A stretch of DNA of 64,000 nt from Bosea sp. PAMC 26642 (GTDB taxonomy: Bacteria; Pseudomonadota; Alphaproteobacteria; Rhizobiales; Beijerinckiaceae): assembly GCF_001562255.1 (NCBI RefSeq), contig NZ_CP014301.1, positions 3,720,001 through 3,784,000 of the forward strand, given 5' to 3'. Positions 8,606 through 17,532 of the stretch are shown here, piece after piece; within the stretch, counting starts at the first letter, position 1; the number at the start of each line of letters is the position of its first letter. A program made the translations under genes and the position numbers. The notes under the pieces are model-generated. The model had not been told where the DNA came from and searched no databases. It saw only the letters and a program-made list of their open reading frames with translations.

Positions 8606-9454
8606 TCACGTCCGCATGCGCGGGTCGAGGATGTCGCGCAATCCGTCGCCGAGCAGGTTGAAGCACAGCACCGTCAGCATCAGCGCCAGCCCCGGAAAGG
8701 CGACCAGCCACCATTTCCCCGTCGAGATGAAGCGGGCGCCCTCGGCGACCATGATGCCCCATTCCGGCGTCGGCGCCGAGACTCCGAGCCCGATGAAGGA
8801 GAGGCCCGCTGCATTCAGGATCGCCCAGCCGAGATTGAGCGAGACCTGCACCGCCATCGCCGGCAGCACGTTCGGCAGGAGGAAGCGCAGCACCACCGAG
8901 ACATGGCTGTCGCCGCAAGCGCGAGCGGCTTCCACCCAGCCGGCATTGCGCCGGACATTCACCTCGGCCCGCGCGAAGCGGATATAGAACGGCAGGTTGA
9001 TGATCGCGGTGGCGATGACGATGTTCTCAACCCGGTTGCCCAGCGCCGCCACCATCGCCATCGCCAGCACGAACAGCGGAAACGCCATCAGCACATCGAT
9101 GAAGCGCCCGACATAGCGGTCGAGCCGGCCGCCGTTGTAACCGCAGAGCGCACCGATCACCGCGCCCACGACGAAGGACAGCGTCACGGCCGACGCGGCG
9201 ATCGCGAGATCGAGCCGCGCCGCGACGACGAGCCGGCTGAACACGTCGCGGCCGAGCTGGTCGGTGCCCGCCCAATAGGTCGCGCTCGGCGGCCGCAGCG
9301 CATTGGGCACATCCGAGGCGATCGGATCGAACGGCACGATCGAGGGGCCGATGATCGCGAGCAGGCACAGGATGAACGCCCCTGCCGCGGCAACAGCCGT
9401 GACCGGGTTTCCGCGCAGTATCCAGACGGTGTGGCGCAGCGTGGCGGAGCTCAT
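8606..9454 (-). CDS. Oligopeptide-type ABC transporter permease (OppC/DppC family)
   Basis: Inner-membrane channel subunit with an N-terminal membrane anchor (ILRGNPVTAVAAAGAFILCLLAIIG), the OppC-type WAGTDQLGRDVFSR motif, and five further membrane segments. The EAA-like cytoplasmic loop (WVEAARACGDSHVSVVLRFLLPN) contacts the ATPase. ATG 9454 follows a G-rich ribosome-binding site; GTG 9460 would add two residues. It is separated from the upstream permease by a palindromic repeat rather than the usual short gap, and its stop overlaps a possible GTG start of the ATPase gene. Confidence 0.93.
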   Translation of the reverse strand: MSSATLRHTVWILRGNPVTAVAAAGAFILCLLAIIGPSIVPFDPIASDVPNALRPPSATYWAGTDQLGRDVFSRLVVAARLDLAIAASAVTLSFVVGAVIGALCGYNGGRLDRYVGRFIDVLMAFPLFVLAMAMVAALGNRVENIVIATAIINLPFYIRFARAEVNVRRNAGWVEAARACGDSHVSVVLRFLLPNVLPAMAVQVSLNLGWAILNAAGLSFIGLGVSAPTPEWGIMVAEGARFISTGKWWLVAFPGLALMLTVLCFNLLGDGLRDILDPRMRT

Positions 9455-9467
9455 GAGCACCCCCCCT

Positions 9468-9591
9468 TGTCATTCCGGGGCGAGCCGCCGGCTCGAACCC
9501 GGAACCCACGGCTGGGTGAGCGGTCGCAACCCCGATGATTCACCCGGTCGTGGGTTCCGGGTTCATCGCTTCGCGATGCCCCGGAATGACA
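9468..9591. repeat. Palindromic repeat element between two permease genes
   Basis: TGTCATTCCGGGG at 9468-9480 pairs with CCCCGGAATGACA at 9579-9591, and inner arms around GAACCCGGAACCCACG pair with CGTGGGTTCCGGGTTC. The complete unit is about 124 bases and lies in the gap between the two permease genes of one operon. It can fold in RNA on either strand, so it could affect mRNA stability or relative expression of the genes around it. Confidence 0.9.
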
Positions 9592-9608
9592 GGCGTGGGA
9601 ACAGGCGC

Positions 9609-10640
9609 TCATTCCACCGACACCCTGGGATCAGCGATGCCGTAGAGCACGTCCACGGTCAGGTTCACGATCACGAAGATCGAGGCCATCAGCAGCACGA
9701 AGCCCTGCACCGGCGCATAATCCGACGCCAGCAGCGCATCGAGCGCATAGGAGGCGACGCCCGGCCAGGAGAACACCTTCTCGACCAGCACATTCGCACC
9801 CAGCATGGTCGAAAACACGATGCCTGCGATGGTCAGCACCGGCAGGATCGCGTTGCGCAGCGCATAGGTCACGATGACCTTTCGCGGCGGCAGGCCGAGC
9901 GAGCGCGCGGTGCGCACGAAATCGCTGCCGAGCGAGGCCAGCATCGCAGCCCGCGTGATCCGCGCCAGCGGCGCGACCACGAACAGCGCCATGGTGAAGG
10001 CCGGCAGCACGAGCTGCGAGGCCGCCGCCCGCCAGCCTTCCCAGTCGCGGGCCAGCGCGAAATCGATCATGAGGAAGCCCGTCACCAAGGGAGGCTGCGA
10101 GGTGAAGATGTCCACCCGCCCCGTCGGGTCCGGCGCAATGCCCAGCAGGTAGTAGAAGGCGTAGATCAGCAGCAGCCCGGAGACGAAGGTCGGCACGCAG
10201 ACGCCGAGCGCGCAGATGAAGCGCACCAGATGGTCGATCCCCGACCCCTGCCGCAGCGCCGCAGCCACGCCGAGCGGGATCGCCGTGACGAGCGCGATCA
10301 GCAGCGCCGAAAAGGTCAGCTCCAGCGAAGCCGGTAGCCGCGATTTCAGATCGGCCAATACCGGCTGCCCGGTCGTCAGCGAACGCCCGAGATTGCCCGA
10401 GCCGATATCGCCGAGATAGCGCACGAGTTGCTCCGGCACGGGCTTGTCGAGGCCCATCTGCTTGCGGATCATCTCGATTTCCTCCTTGCCGGCGCTCGGC
10501 CCCGACGCGAAGAAAACTGCCGGATCGCCCGGCAGCACCCGCATCAGCAGGAAGGTGAAGACGAGCACCCCAAACAGCGCCGGAAGCGACGACGCGAAGC
10601 GCCAGCCCGCGCGTTTGGCGGTGATGGAGAGTTGGGACAT
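9609..10640 (-). CDS. Oligopeptide-type ABC transporter permease (OppB/DppB family)
   Basis: The 343-residue protein has the typical OppB layout: N-terminal membrane segment (SLPALFGVLVFTFLLMRVLPGDPA), a periplasmic loop, then five more membrane segments. The EAA loop is ARSLGLPPRKVIVTYALRN, followed by the conserved VEKVFSWPGVASYALDALL motif near the C-terminus. It pairs with the OppC-type permease downstream to form the channel. Spacing to the upstream binding-protein gene is enlarged by another palindromic repeat. Confidence 0.95.
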   Translation of the reverse strand: MSQLSITAKRAGWRFASSLPALFGVLVFTFLLMRVLPGDPAVFFASGPSAGKEEIEMIRKQMGLDKPVPEQLVRYLGDIGSGNLGRSLTTGQPVLADLKSRLPASLELTFSALLIALVTAIPLGVAAALRQGSGIDHLVRFICALGVCVPTFVSGLLLIYAFYYLLGIAPDPTGRVDIFTSQPPLVTGFLMIDFALARDWEGWRAAASQLVLPAFTMALFVVAPLARITRAAMLASLGSDFVRTARSLGLPPRKVIVTYALRNAILPVLTIAGIVFSTMLGANVLVEKVFSWPGVASYALDALLASDYAPVQGFVLLMASIFVIVNLTVDVLYGIADPRVSVE

Positions 10641-10664
10641 GTCAGCGGCCGTCGTATCGACCCA

Positions 10665-10781
10665 CCGCCGTCATTCCGGGCGCAGCGAAGCGGAGACCCG
10701 GAATCCATCGCAAGGCACCTTCTTGCTCGATGATGGATTCCGGATCGGCGCCGCTTCGCGGCTTGTCCGGAAGGACGGCGG
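10665..10781. repeat. Palindromic repeat element between binding-protein and permease genes
   Basis: CCGCCGTCATTCCGGG on the left is answered by an imperfect complement (TCCGGAAGGACGGCGG) at the right end, with inner arms GACCCGGAATCCATC and GATGGATTCCGG. It belongs to the same broad class as the element at 9468-9591 but is a different subfamily. It occupies nearly all of the gap between the two genes. Confidence 0.85.
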
Positions 10782-10802
10782 AGGTTCGGATGGCCAATGA
10801 TC

Positions 10803-12416
10803 TCACTTCCGGCTCAGATCGCGAAAATCGATCTGGCGGTGGAACTGGTAGACATAACCGTCGATGGACGACGCCATCACCGCGTCCTGCGAGGGCTGCC
10901 AGAGCGGGATTTGCGGCATCAGCTCGAAATGCCGCGTGTTCAGTTCCTTGCCGAGCGCCGCATACTTCGCCGCATCCGGCTCGAAGCGCGCCGCCTGCGC
11001 CCATTCGGTGATCTTCGCATCGTCGAGCGAGGCGTAGTTCCAGCGGATCGGGCCGATATAGAAATTCCGGTAGAAGTAATCCATCGAGGGCAGCCAGGCG
11101 ACGATGCCCTCGGTGAAGAACGGCACCTTCTTCTCGTTGATCAGCGTCGACATCTGCGCGTCCGGCAGCTTCTGGATCTCGACCTTGATGCCGACCTTGG
11201 CGAGCGATTCCTTCAGCAGCGCCGCCATCGGCTCGGCCGTGCCAGCCTGGCCGACATTGAACGAGAACGTCGTCGAGAAGCCGTCAGGAAAGCCCGCCGC
11301 GGTCAGGAGCTTCTTGGCGTCTGCCAGATCAGTCTTCAGCGGCTGCGGGATCGGGAAGGTCGCGCCCGTCGGGGCCTTGCCGTCCGCCCAGGTCGCGCCA
11401 TAGAGCGGCGCCCCGCGCCCGAACAGCGCCGCCTTGAACATGTCGTCATAGGGCAGCGCGGCTGCGATCGCCTTGCGCACCTCGAGTTTGTCGAAGGGCG
11501 GCATCTGGTTGTTGAACGAGACGAAGGTGATCGAATTGTACTGGGGCGTCGAGATGACCTTGAGCTTGCCCTTCTTCTCGAGATCGGCGGCGTCGGTCGC
11601 TTGCAGGTCGATGGCGATGTCGGCGTCGCCCTTCTCGACGAGGTTGGCCCGCGTCGCGGCCTCGGGGATGGTCTGGGTGATGATGCGCTTGAAGCTCGCC
11701 GGCTTTTCGGCCGAGCCGCGGTTCCAGTCCGGGTTGCGGCGCAGGATCGTGGTCTCGCCCGGCTTGAAGCTCTCGATGATATAGGCGCCCGAGCCCGCGG
11801 TGTTTTCCTTCAGCCAGGCCAGCGCCCAGGGGTCTTCGGCCGTCGCCTTCGATTTGGCGAGCTTGGAGTTGAAGATCACCGGATAGACCACGGCGAGATT
11901 GGCGAGCGCCAGCTTGTCGGGTTTGGGCAGTGTCACTTCGAAGGTGTGCGCATCGACGATCTTGAACTGGTCGGCACTGGTCAGCGATCCCGTCAGGAGC
12001 TGGCCCTTGCCGAGTACATTGGCGGTCACGGCGCGGTCGAGCGACCACTTCACATCCTCGGCAGTCACCGGCGTCCCGTCATGGAACTTGGCGTCTTTGC
12101 GCAAGGCGAAGGTGATCTTCAAGCCGTCGGGGCTGACGGTGTAGCTCTCGGCGAGCTCGGGCTTGAAGCTGTCGAGATCGAACACCCATTTCCCGTCGAG
12201 CTGCTTCTTCCCGAAGGAGAGCAGCCGGTCATAGGTCAGCAGCGAAAGGCCGAAGGCCTCGCGCGTCGAGCCGGGGATGTTGGGGTCGAGGGTGTTGATC
12301 GCCGCGCCCGTGACGTGGCGCAACGTTTCCGCGCGGGTCTGTGCCAGCACCGGCAGCGCAGTGGAGGCAAGAAGCGCGGCAGCCAGCCAGGTCGTCTTCA
12401 CGATGGTCATGCTCAT
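10803..12416 (-). CDS. Oligopeptide/dipeptide-type ABC transporter substrate-binding protein (family 5)
   Basis: Periplasmic receptor of 537 residues with a Sec signal peptide (TTWLAAALLASTALPVLAQ, cleaved after LAQ). Family-5 features include AESYTVSPDGLKITFALR, FHDGTPVTAEDVKWSLDR and VRKAIAAALPYDDM. These receptors bind peptides, opines, glycosides or metal chelates, so the ligand cannot be read from sequence. It sits between the oxidoreductase genes upstream and the permeases downstream, all in one direction. Confidence 0.93.
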   Translation of the reverse strand: MSMTIVKTTWLAAALLASTALPVLAQTRAETLRHVTGAAINTLDPNIPGSTREAFGLSLLTYDRLLSFGKKQLDGKWVFDLDSFKPELAESYTVSPDGLKITFALRKDAKFHDGTPVTAEDVKWSLDRAVTANVLGKGQLLTGSLTSADQFKIVDAHTFEVTLPKPDKLALANLAVVYPVIFNSKLAKSKATAEDPWALAWLKENTAGSGAYIIESFKPGETTILRRNPDWNRGSAEKPASFKRIITQTIPEAATRANLVEKGDADIAIDLQATDAADLEKKGKLKVISTPQYNSITFVSFNNQMPPFDKLEVRKAIAAALPYDDMFKAALFGRGAPLYGATWADGKAPTGATFPIPQPLKTDLADAKKLLTAAGFPDGFSTTFSFNVGQAGTAEPMAALLKESLAKVGIKVEIQKLPDAQMSTLINEKKVPFFTEGIVAWLPSMDYFYRNFYIGPIRWNYASLDDAKITEWAQAARFEPDAAKYAALGKELNTRHFELMPQIPLWQPSQDAVMASSIDGYVYQFHRQIDFRDLSRK

Positions 12417-12490
12417 GTCCTCTAGCGCGTCGCAATCGACAGGTTGGTTCCGAACGGGACCGGATGCAAGCGTGGTGCCACCGGCTTTCC

Positions 12491-13921
12491 TCAGGTGAAG
12501 AGTTTTGCTGTCGATTCAGCCAGAATCGCCTGCGGCACATCATAGGCCTGGAACGATGCCCAGTGCTTTTCGACGTCGGCGCGGAACAGCCCGCGCGTAA
12601 TGCCGGACACCAGTTTTGGCACAGCCGTCGTCATCGCGTTGATCGAGGAACCCGAAGCGCCGAAGCTCATCGTCGAAGCGATGGTGAAGAGGTGGATGTC
12701 GGCAATCCAGGGCGTCTGCCCGGGCTCGCGCTCGATCAGCGCATAATCGTCCCCGAGATAGGGAAAGCGTGCCAGTCGTTCGTCGCGCTCGCTTTCGGGC
12801 GGCGTGTAACGGTCGCCCCATGACGCGATGTTCCCGGCGCAGCGCGCCAGTTCCGGCCTGACCGACGCGTCGATGTCGATGCCCGTCGCGGCGATGATGA
12901 AATCGACAGTGACCGGCCCCTGCGGCGTGGCGATCTCGACGCCGTGCGGACCGTCGATCACGCTATGCACCGGCGCGCCAAAATGCAGCGCGAAAGCCTT
13001 GTGCCGGGCACAGCGATCATAAGTCGCCTGCGGAAACCCTTCGCGCATCGCCAGCACCGTGCTCATGAAGCGCCAGCGCCAGGCATCGTCGAGATCTCCG
13101 AGATGGCGCAGGAACCCCCTGAACGTCAGCCAGCGATAGGGCTGGATCACCTGCGCCTGCGGCCGCCGGCACAGCAGATGCACTTGCGCCGCGCCCACCT
13201 CCAGCGCGGTGGCGGCATTGTCGAAGGCCGAGGCGCCGGCCCCGATCACGGCCACGCGCTTGCCGGCCAGCGCTGCGAAATCGATCGACTCCGCGCAATG
13301 CGCCCGTCGCGACGAAGGCAGCGCTGCCAGCGCCTGCGGCAGCGACCAGTGGCCCATGCCCTCCTGCCCGGTAGCGAGCACGATCTTGCGGGCGTGCAGC
13401 ACCTCCGTTCCGCCGTCGCTCGACACCGTGACCGCCAGCAGCGAACCGGCGGGCGCGATATCGACCACCTCCGCATTGTTGCGCGCGGGGATACCGACGA
13501 CATGCCGGAACCAGTCGAGGTAGTCGGCCCAATGGCCCGTCGGGATCAGCGCGAGTTCGTCCCAGCTCTCGACCCCGAACTTCGCCTCGTGCCAGGATTG
13601 GTAGGTCAGGCTGGGTACGTCGAGGTCGGGGCCGGTAAAATCCTTCGGGCTGCGCAGCGTCTGCATCCGCGCATAGGAACGCCATGGTCCCTCTCGACCG
13701 GCCGGAGCCTTGTCGAGGACGAGGATATTGGTGACCTGCGAGCGCAGCAGGCCAAATGCCGTCGCAAGCCCGGACTGGCCGCCGCCGATGACGATCACGT
13801 CATGGGCCGGCTTGCCGTCGGGGCCGATCACCGGTTCGAGCCACGGCGTGCGCGGATGCGCGATCCGCGCGAGGTCGCTCGCGATCCGGCTTTCCAAGAC
13901 AGATAATCCGTCATGCTTCAT
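12491..13921 (-). CDS. Flavin-containing monooxygenase-like NAD(P)-binding protein
   Basis: A 476-residue two-dinucleotide-binding-domain oxidoreductase. VIVIGGGQSGLA near residue 43 is the FAD-binding motif and VAVIGAGASAFDNA near 220 is the NAD(P)H-binding motif; the ATG strand (IIAATGIDID) is also present. Such proteins are putative flavin monooxygenases that oxygenate N, S or carbonyl compounds. It is 34 bases downstream of an SDR gene and upstream of the ABC importer, suggesting that it acts on the imported compound. Exact reaction unknown. Confidence 0.85.
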   Translation of the reverse strand: MKHDGLSVLESRIASDLARIAHPRTPWLEPVIGPDGKPAHDVIVIGGGQSGLATAFGLLRSQVTNILVLDKAPAGREGPWRSYARMQTLRSPKDFTGPDLDVPSLTYQSWHEAKFGVESWDELALIPTGHWADYLDWFRHVVGIPARNNAEVVDIAPAGSLLAVTVSSDGGTEVLHARKIVLATGQEGMGHWSLPQALAALPSSRRAHCAESIDFAALAGKRVAVIGAGASAFDNAATALEVGAAQVHLLCRRPQAQVIQPYRWLTFRGFLRHLGDLDDAWRWRFMSTVLAMREGFPQATYDRCARHKAFALHFGAPVHSVIDGPHGVEIATPQGPVTVDFIIAATGIDIDASVRPELARCAGNIASWGDRYTPPESERDERLARFPYLGDDYALIEREPGQTPWIADIHLFTIASTMSFGASGSSINAMTTAVPKLVSGITRGLFRADVEKHWASFQAYDVPQAILAESTAKLFT

Positions 13922-13955
13922 GGCAGCGCGCCCATGCAGCGATCATGCCGGCTTC

Positions 13956-14717
13956 TCAAGCGGCAAGCCAGCCGCCATCGACGACGAGCGTCGTGCCGGT
14001 GGTGAAGGAGGCCTCGTCGCTGGCGAGATAAAGCGCGCCCTGCGCAATCTCCTCGGCGGTCCCGAAGCGCTTCAGTGCATGGCGGTTGCGCGAGGCCTCG
14101 CGGATCGGCTCCGGATCAGAATGGCGGGCGAAGCTTCGCCGCAGCATCGGCGTGTCGATGGCGCCGGGCGCGATCGCGTTCACGCGGATGCGGTCGGCGG
14201 CATAGTCCAGCGCCATCGTCCGCGTCAGGCTCAGGATCGCGCCCTTGGCGGCGATGTAGGCGCTGTTGCCGCGCCCGCCCGCCAGCGCCAGTTGCGAGGC
14301 GAGCGTGATGATCGAGCCGCCGCCCTGCCGCTGCATTGCCGGGATCGCCGCACGGCCGAACAGCCAGGTGCCGCCGACATTCGCACGGAACACCGCGTCC
14401 CAGTCCTCGGGCTTCGTCGTGGTGACGGTACCGCCGCAAGAAAATCCGGCCGCCGTCATCAGCACGTCGATTTGCCCCCAGCGCGTCAGCGCGCCCTCCG
14501 CCGCCATCTCGGCAAAATCGGGCTCGCCGACATCGCCGACGCAGGAGATCGCCTCCCCGCCGGCCGCCGCGACGGCGGCAACGGTCTCCGCTGCCCCCTC
14601 CGCATCGCGATCGACGAGCGCGACTCGCGCGCCCTCCATGGCAAACAGCAGCGCGGTCGCCCGGCCGATGCCCGAACCTGCCCCCGTGATCAGCGCGACC
14701 TTGCCCGGCAACCTCAT
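13956..14717 (-). CDS. SDR-family oxidoreductase
   Basis: Classical short-chain dehydrogenase of 253 residues: cofactor motif TGAGSGIG near the N-terminus, DR after the second strand (VALVDRDAEG), which favours NAD(H), active-site Ser in TLASQ and YIAAK for the catalytic Tyr and Lys. It ends GTTLVVDGGWLAA, the usual SDR tail. ATG 14717 overlaps the upstream epimerase stop as ATGA, so the two are translationally coupled. Substrate unknown. Confidence 0.93.
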   Translation of the reverse strand: MRLPGKVALITGAGSGIGRATALLFAMEGARVALVDRDAEGAAETVAAVAAAGGEAISCVGDVGEPDFAEMAAEGALTRWGQIDVLMTAAGFSCGGTVTTTKPEDWDAVFRANVGGTWLFGRAAIPAMQRQGGGSIITLASQLALAGGRGNSAYIAAKGAILSLTRTMALDYAADRIRVNAIAPGAIDTPMLRRSFARHSDPEPIREASRNRHALKRFGTAEEIAQGALYLASDEASFTTGTTLVVDGGWLAA

Positions 14718-15703
14718 CGCGACGCCTCCGATCGAACGCCATGCGCCCGCCACCACGCCGCCAGATGCGCCGCCGATTCCGCGCCACTCGTCGCCGCCTG
14801 CCAGCCGAACTCGTCCGCCATCCGCGTCACTGCGAGCGGCGCCCGGTCGCCCGGCCCATGGAGGTCGATCGTCGCTTCCTCGCCGGCCTCCGCCAGCCGG
14901 CAGAGGAAGCCGGGAAACTCTTTCGCCAGCGCGATCCCCCAGTCGAGCGCCGAAAAGCGTAGGCCGGTCGAAATGTTGTAGAGCCGCTCGCGCAGCGTCG
15001 GGGCGCCGGCGATGACATGTACGGCATCTGCAACATCGGGCGCGTAGATCCAGTCGCGCAAACCGGGACGGGGCAGGATCGCGGCTTCGCCGGCGACCGC
15101 GGCGGCGAGGATCTGGCAATGCGGGCTCAGCGTGTCGCGCACGCCGGTCGCCCGCTCCCACGGCCCGAACACGCCGCTGAGCCGCAGGCTCACGACATCG
15201 AGGCCCCAGAGCCCGCCGAGCCGATTGCCGACCCGTTCGCTCGCCCATTTCGTGATCGCATAGAGCCCGGCGGGATCGCCCGGCGTCTCTTCGGTCAGCT
15301 CGGGCTCGCGCTCCCCGGCCGCGCCATAGGCGGCAGCCGAACTCAGATTGATCACGCGGCGAACCCCGGATGCCGCGGCCGCACGCAGGATCGGCACCTG
15401 CGCCAGCAGGTTGACCCGCAGAATCGCCTCGGGATCGGCGGCGTCGCGGGCCGAGCCCGCCGTGATCGCCGCTCCCATCACCACGACGTCCACGCCCGGC
15501 ACGATTGCCTCGGTTACAGCCGCGGCGTCGGTGACGTCGGCGACGATCGCCGTCAGGGCCCCGGACAGACCGGAGAAGGCGGCGCGCGCAGTCTCGGGCA
15601 GCGGCGCGCGGTCGAACAGCACGACCTCGTCCCCGGCGCGCAGGAAGCGTTCGGCGATGTTGAGACCGACGAAGCCGACGCCGCCGAAAATCAGGACTCT
15701 CAC
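14714..15703 (-). CDS. NAD-dependent epimerase/dehydratase family protein
   Basis: Extended SDR of 329 residues. The GTG start at 15703 follows an AGGTGG ribosome-binding site and gives MRVLIFGGVGFVGLN, with the GxxGxxG cofactor loop right at the N-terminus; a frame running to 15931 only adds unrelated residues. The catalytic YxxxK is YAITK in GLYAITKWASERV. It probably acts on a sugar-like or polyol substrate, since extended SDRs usually do. First gene of the seven-gene leftward set that ends with the ABC ATPase. Confidence 0.9.
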   Translation of the reverse strand: MRVLIFGGVGFVGLNIAERFLRAGDEVVLFDRAPLPETARAAFSGLSGALTAIVADVTDAAAVTEAIVPGVDVVVMGAAITAGSARDAADPEAILRVNLLAQVPILRAAAASGVRRVINLSSAAAYGAAGEREPELTEETPGDPAGLYAITKWASERVGNRLGGLWGLDVVSLRLSGVFGPWERATGVRDTLSPHCQILAAAVAGEAAILPRPGLRDWIYAPDVADAVHVIAGAPTLRERLYNISTGLRFSALDWGIALAKEFPGFLCRLAEAGEEATIDLHGPGDRAPLAVTRMADEFGWQAATSGAESAAHLAAWWRAHGVRSEASR

Positions 15704-15920
15704 AAACCCACCTCGCGAAGGCGGCAGAAGCGCCGGCATCAGACGAAACTGCCCGCTCGCGCCGCGCCCGACAAGCGCCGTCGCGCCGCATTGCGTTGAC
15801 GCGATCCATGGTCTAGGCGTGCCCGCGACGTGCCGGGCCGGCCCTCGTGTCTGAACAGTGCCCGGCCCCCGCGAGACCGCAGCCTCGAGCCGGTCTTGCC
15901 AACATGCAAGAGGATCGACC

Positions 15921-16178
15921 ATGGCCCGCAAGAAATCGAAACCGCTCGAAGCGGAGTTCGTGATGTTCGACGTCGTCTATGTCGATGGCTCGCGCCGTTC
16001 CAACCGTCGCGTCCCGACCGCGCTGCTCGGCGGCCTCGACGGCGACGATCCGGCCCGCGACGCCATCATGGAGCAGGATCGCCTCATCGCCGAGAAATCC
16101 GGCATGCCGCCGCTTGAGATCGAAAGTCTCGAACGCTCCGGCAAGGCCGCCGAGAAGCCCGCGCGAAAGGCCGTCTGA
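15921..16178 (+). CDS. Small hypothetical protein
   Basis: An 85-residue hydrophilic protein (MARKKSKPLEAEFVMFDVVY at the start) with a basic N-terminus and an Ala/Lys-rich C-terminal tail. The ATG at 15921 is preceded by GAGGAT, a fair ribosome-binding site. The core VVYVDGSRRSNRRVPTALLGG with an acidic stretch looks like a short folded domain, not recognised. It starts 217 bases from the divergent epimerase gene and shares that intergenic space. Confidence 0.7.
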   Translation: MARKKSKPLEAEFVMFDVVYVDGSRRSNRRVPTALLGGLDGDDPARDAIMEQDRLIAEKSGMPPLEIESLERSGKAAEKPARKAV

Positions 16179-16290
16179 TCCGCGCAAATCGGATCGCCGA
16201 GGCTTAACCTAAGACCATACTTGTCCTTGACCTGACCTGACGCGTGGATTTTAGTCGCGGCCGCGATTGGGAGGCAAAAGAGGAAGTCAC

Positions 16291-16599
16291 ATGCGTACAA
16301 TTTTGATCGTTGGGGCCGTAGCAGCCGTGCTGGCGGGTTGCCAGACCCGGACGGAGTCCCTCGTCGACGCCGAGATCACCTGCGAGTCCCAGGGCTTCCG
16401 TCCCGGCACCCGCGCCTACCAGCAGTGCCGCTCGGCAAACTACACCGAGAACCGCCGCGCCAATGCCGACGCCAGCAACGCGGTCGCGGCCGGTGTCGCA
16501 GCCGGCGTCGTCGGCGGGGCGATCGTCGGGGCAGCCTCGCGGCCCTACTACGGCCGCGGCTACTACGGCCGGGGCTACTACGGCGGCTACTACTACTGA
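16291..16599 (+). CDS. Small lipoprotein with Gly/Tyr-rich tail
   Basis: The product (102 residues) starts MRTILIVGAVAAVLAGC, a signal peptide with an LAGC lipobox. After two more cysteines in CESQGFRPGTRAYQQC comes a glycine-zipper-like hydrophobic stretch (AAGVAAGVVGGAIVGAA) and then a tail of repeated YYGRG units ending in YYY. This organisation suggests an envelope-anchored structural protein. A strong terminator follows 40 bases downstream, so the gene is probably monocistronic. Confidence 0.8.
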   Translation: MRTILIVGAVAAVLAGCQTRTESLVDAEITCESQGFRPGTRAYQQCRSANYTENRRANADASNAVAAGVAAGVVGGAIVGAASRPYYGRGYYGRGYYGGYYY

Positions 16600-16638
16600 T
16601 CGCCGCAACCGGCGCCGATCTTCGGCAGGCCGGTCATG

Positions 16639-16678
16639 AAAAGGCCCTGCGGCGCGTAATGCGCCGCAGGGCCTTTTT
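16639..16678 (+). terminator. Rho-independent terminator
   Basis: AAAAGGCCCTGCGGCGC, a four-base loop (GTAA or TAAT) and GCGCCGCAGGGCC run into TTTTT. The stem is about 13 GC-rich base pairs and the T-run is on the plus strand, so it ends transcription of the lipoprotein gene. The A-run on the left allows it to work for the opposing gene (16696-17307) as well. Confidence 0.95.
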
Positions 16679-16695
16679 CGTACGACCGGGTCGTG

Positions 16696-17307
16696 TCAGC
16701 GCTTGGCTGGGGCGCGCCTGCGGGCCGGCGCGGCTTCGCTCGACGACGTCAGCAGCGAGCCGATCACATAAACCGCGATACCCACGCCCAGCAGCGCCGC
16801 GATCGGCTCTTTCTGGGCCCGGTTCGCGATCAGGCGGCTGCCATGTTCGGCATAGTCGCGGGCATCACCACCATATGAACTCAGCCACTGCTGGCCGGTC
16901 TTCAGGGCGCTGTCGCTCGACTTGGCGGCCTCGTTGCCGTAATCGCCGAACAGGCGCCGCAGCCGGTTGAACTCGGGCTCGTAACGCTCCCAACTCGTTG
17001 CCGGCGGCGTTCTTAGCGCCGACCATGCGATCAGGCCGACGCTCAGCGCGCCCAGCCCGAAGGCGATTACCGGATGGCGCTCGACCGCCCGCATCGCGGC
17101 CTCGCCGCCTTCGCGCGCAGTCTCGACCGGGTCCATCTCCACGATCGCATCCTTGGCGCGGGAGTAGCCGTCCTTCACCGTCTCGGTCGCCTTGTCGGCC
17201 ATGTCGGCAGCCTTGGCACGCAGGCCGGTGGTGGCGTTCTCGATCTCGTCGCTGGCCTCGTCCCAATCCTTCGGGACATCGGGCGGGAACTTGCTCATGG
17301 TCGCCAT
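16696..17307 (-). CDS. YqjD/ElaB-like membrane-anchored protein, probably stress-induced
   Basis: A 203-residue protein with an amphipathic helical N-terminus (ENATTGLRAKAADMADKATETVKDGYSRAKDA) followed by a membrane segment (VIAFGLGALSVGLIAWSAL), a second helical region and a final membrane helix (IAALLGVGIAVYVIGSLL). This resembles YqjD/DUF883-type inner-membrane proteins. ATG 17307 has a GGAGGT ribosome-binding site. A perfect EcfG-type promoter lies 36 bases upstream, which supports general-stress control. Confidence 0.8.
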   Translation of the reverse strand: MATMSKFPPDVPKDWDEASDEIENATTGLRAKAADMADKATETVKDGYSRAKDAIVEMDPVETAREGGEAAMRAVERHPVIAFGLGALSVGLIAWSALRTPPATSWERYEPEFNRLRRLFGDYGNEAAKSSDSALKTGQQWLSSYGGDARDYAEHGSRLIANRAQKEPIAALLGVGIAVYVIGSLLTSSSEAAPARRRAPAKR

Positions 17308-17342
17308 CGCGGACCTCCATTTCAGGTAGCTGTGTCCCTCAG

Positions 17343-17367
17343 AACGGTGCATCGCCGCGAGAGTTCC
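17343..17367 (-). promoter_or_regulatory. EcfG-type general-stress sigma promoter
   Basis: Read on the minus strand, GGAAC (17367-17363) and CGTT (17346-17343) are 16 bases apart, matching the EcfG consensus. The start codon of the YqjD-like gene is at 17307, 36 bases from the -10 box, leaving a leader of about 30 bases with a strong GGAGGT site. Confidence 0.7.
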
Positions 17368-17532
17368 CGTTAGCCGTCAGAAAACAGCCGCTGCTCTCAA
17401 GCTTTCCGCAGGCACCCCGCTCCCCTCATCGGCTCCTTGAAGACAGCGGCTTGTTATGGCCCGGCTGCGGCCATCGCGCAGCCACCATTGGATGTGAGGC
17501 TTTCGACTTGATTCAATCGAGAGGAGACGCTC

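Noticed and set aside
8601..8918. Longer N-terminus of the dual ABC ATPase (start at 8918)
   Set aside because: The extra 106 codons are antisense-frame translation of the OppC-type permease; family N-terminus begins near 8600.
10797..12425. 542-codon frame opposite the family-5 binding protein
   Set aside because: Mirror of a real gene with His/Arg-rich translation and no recognisable fold.
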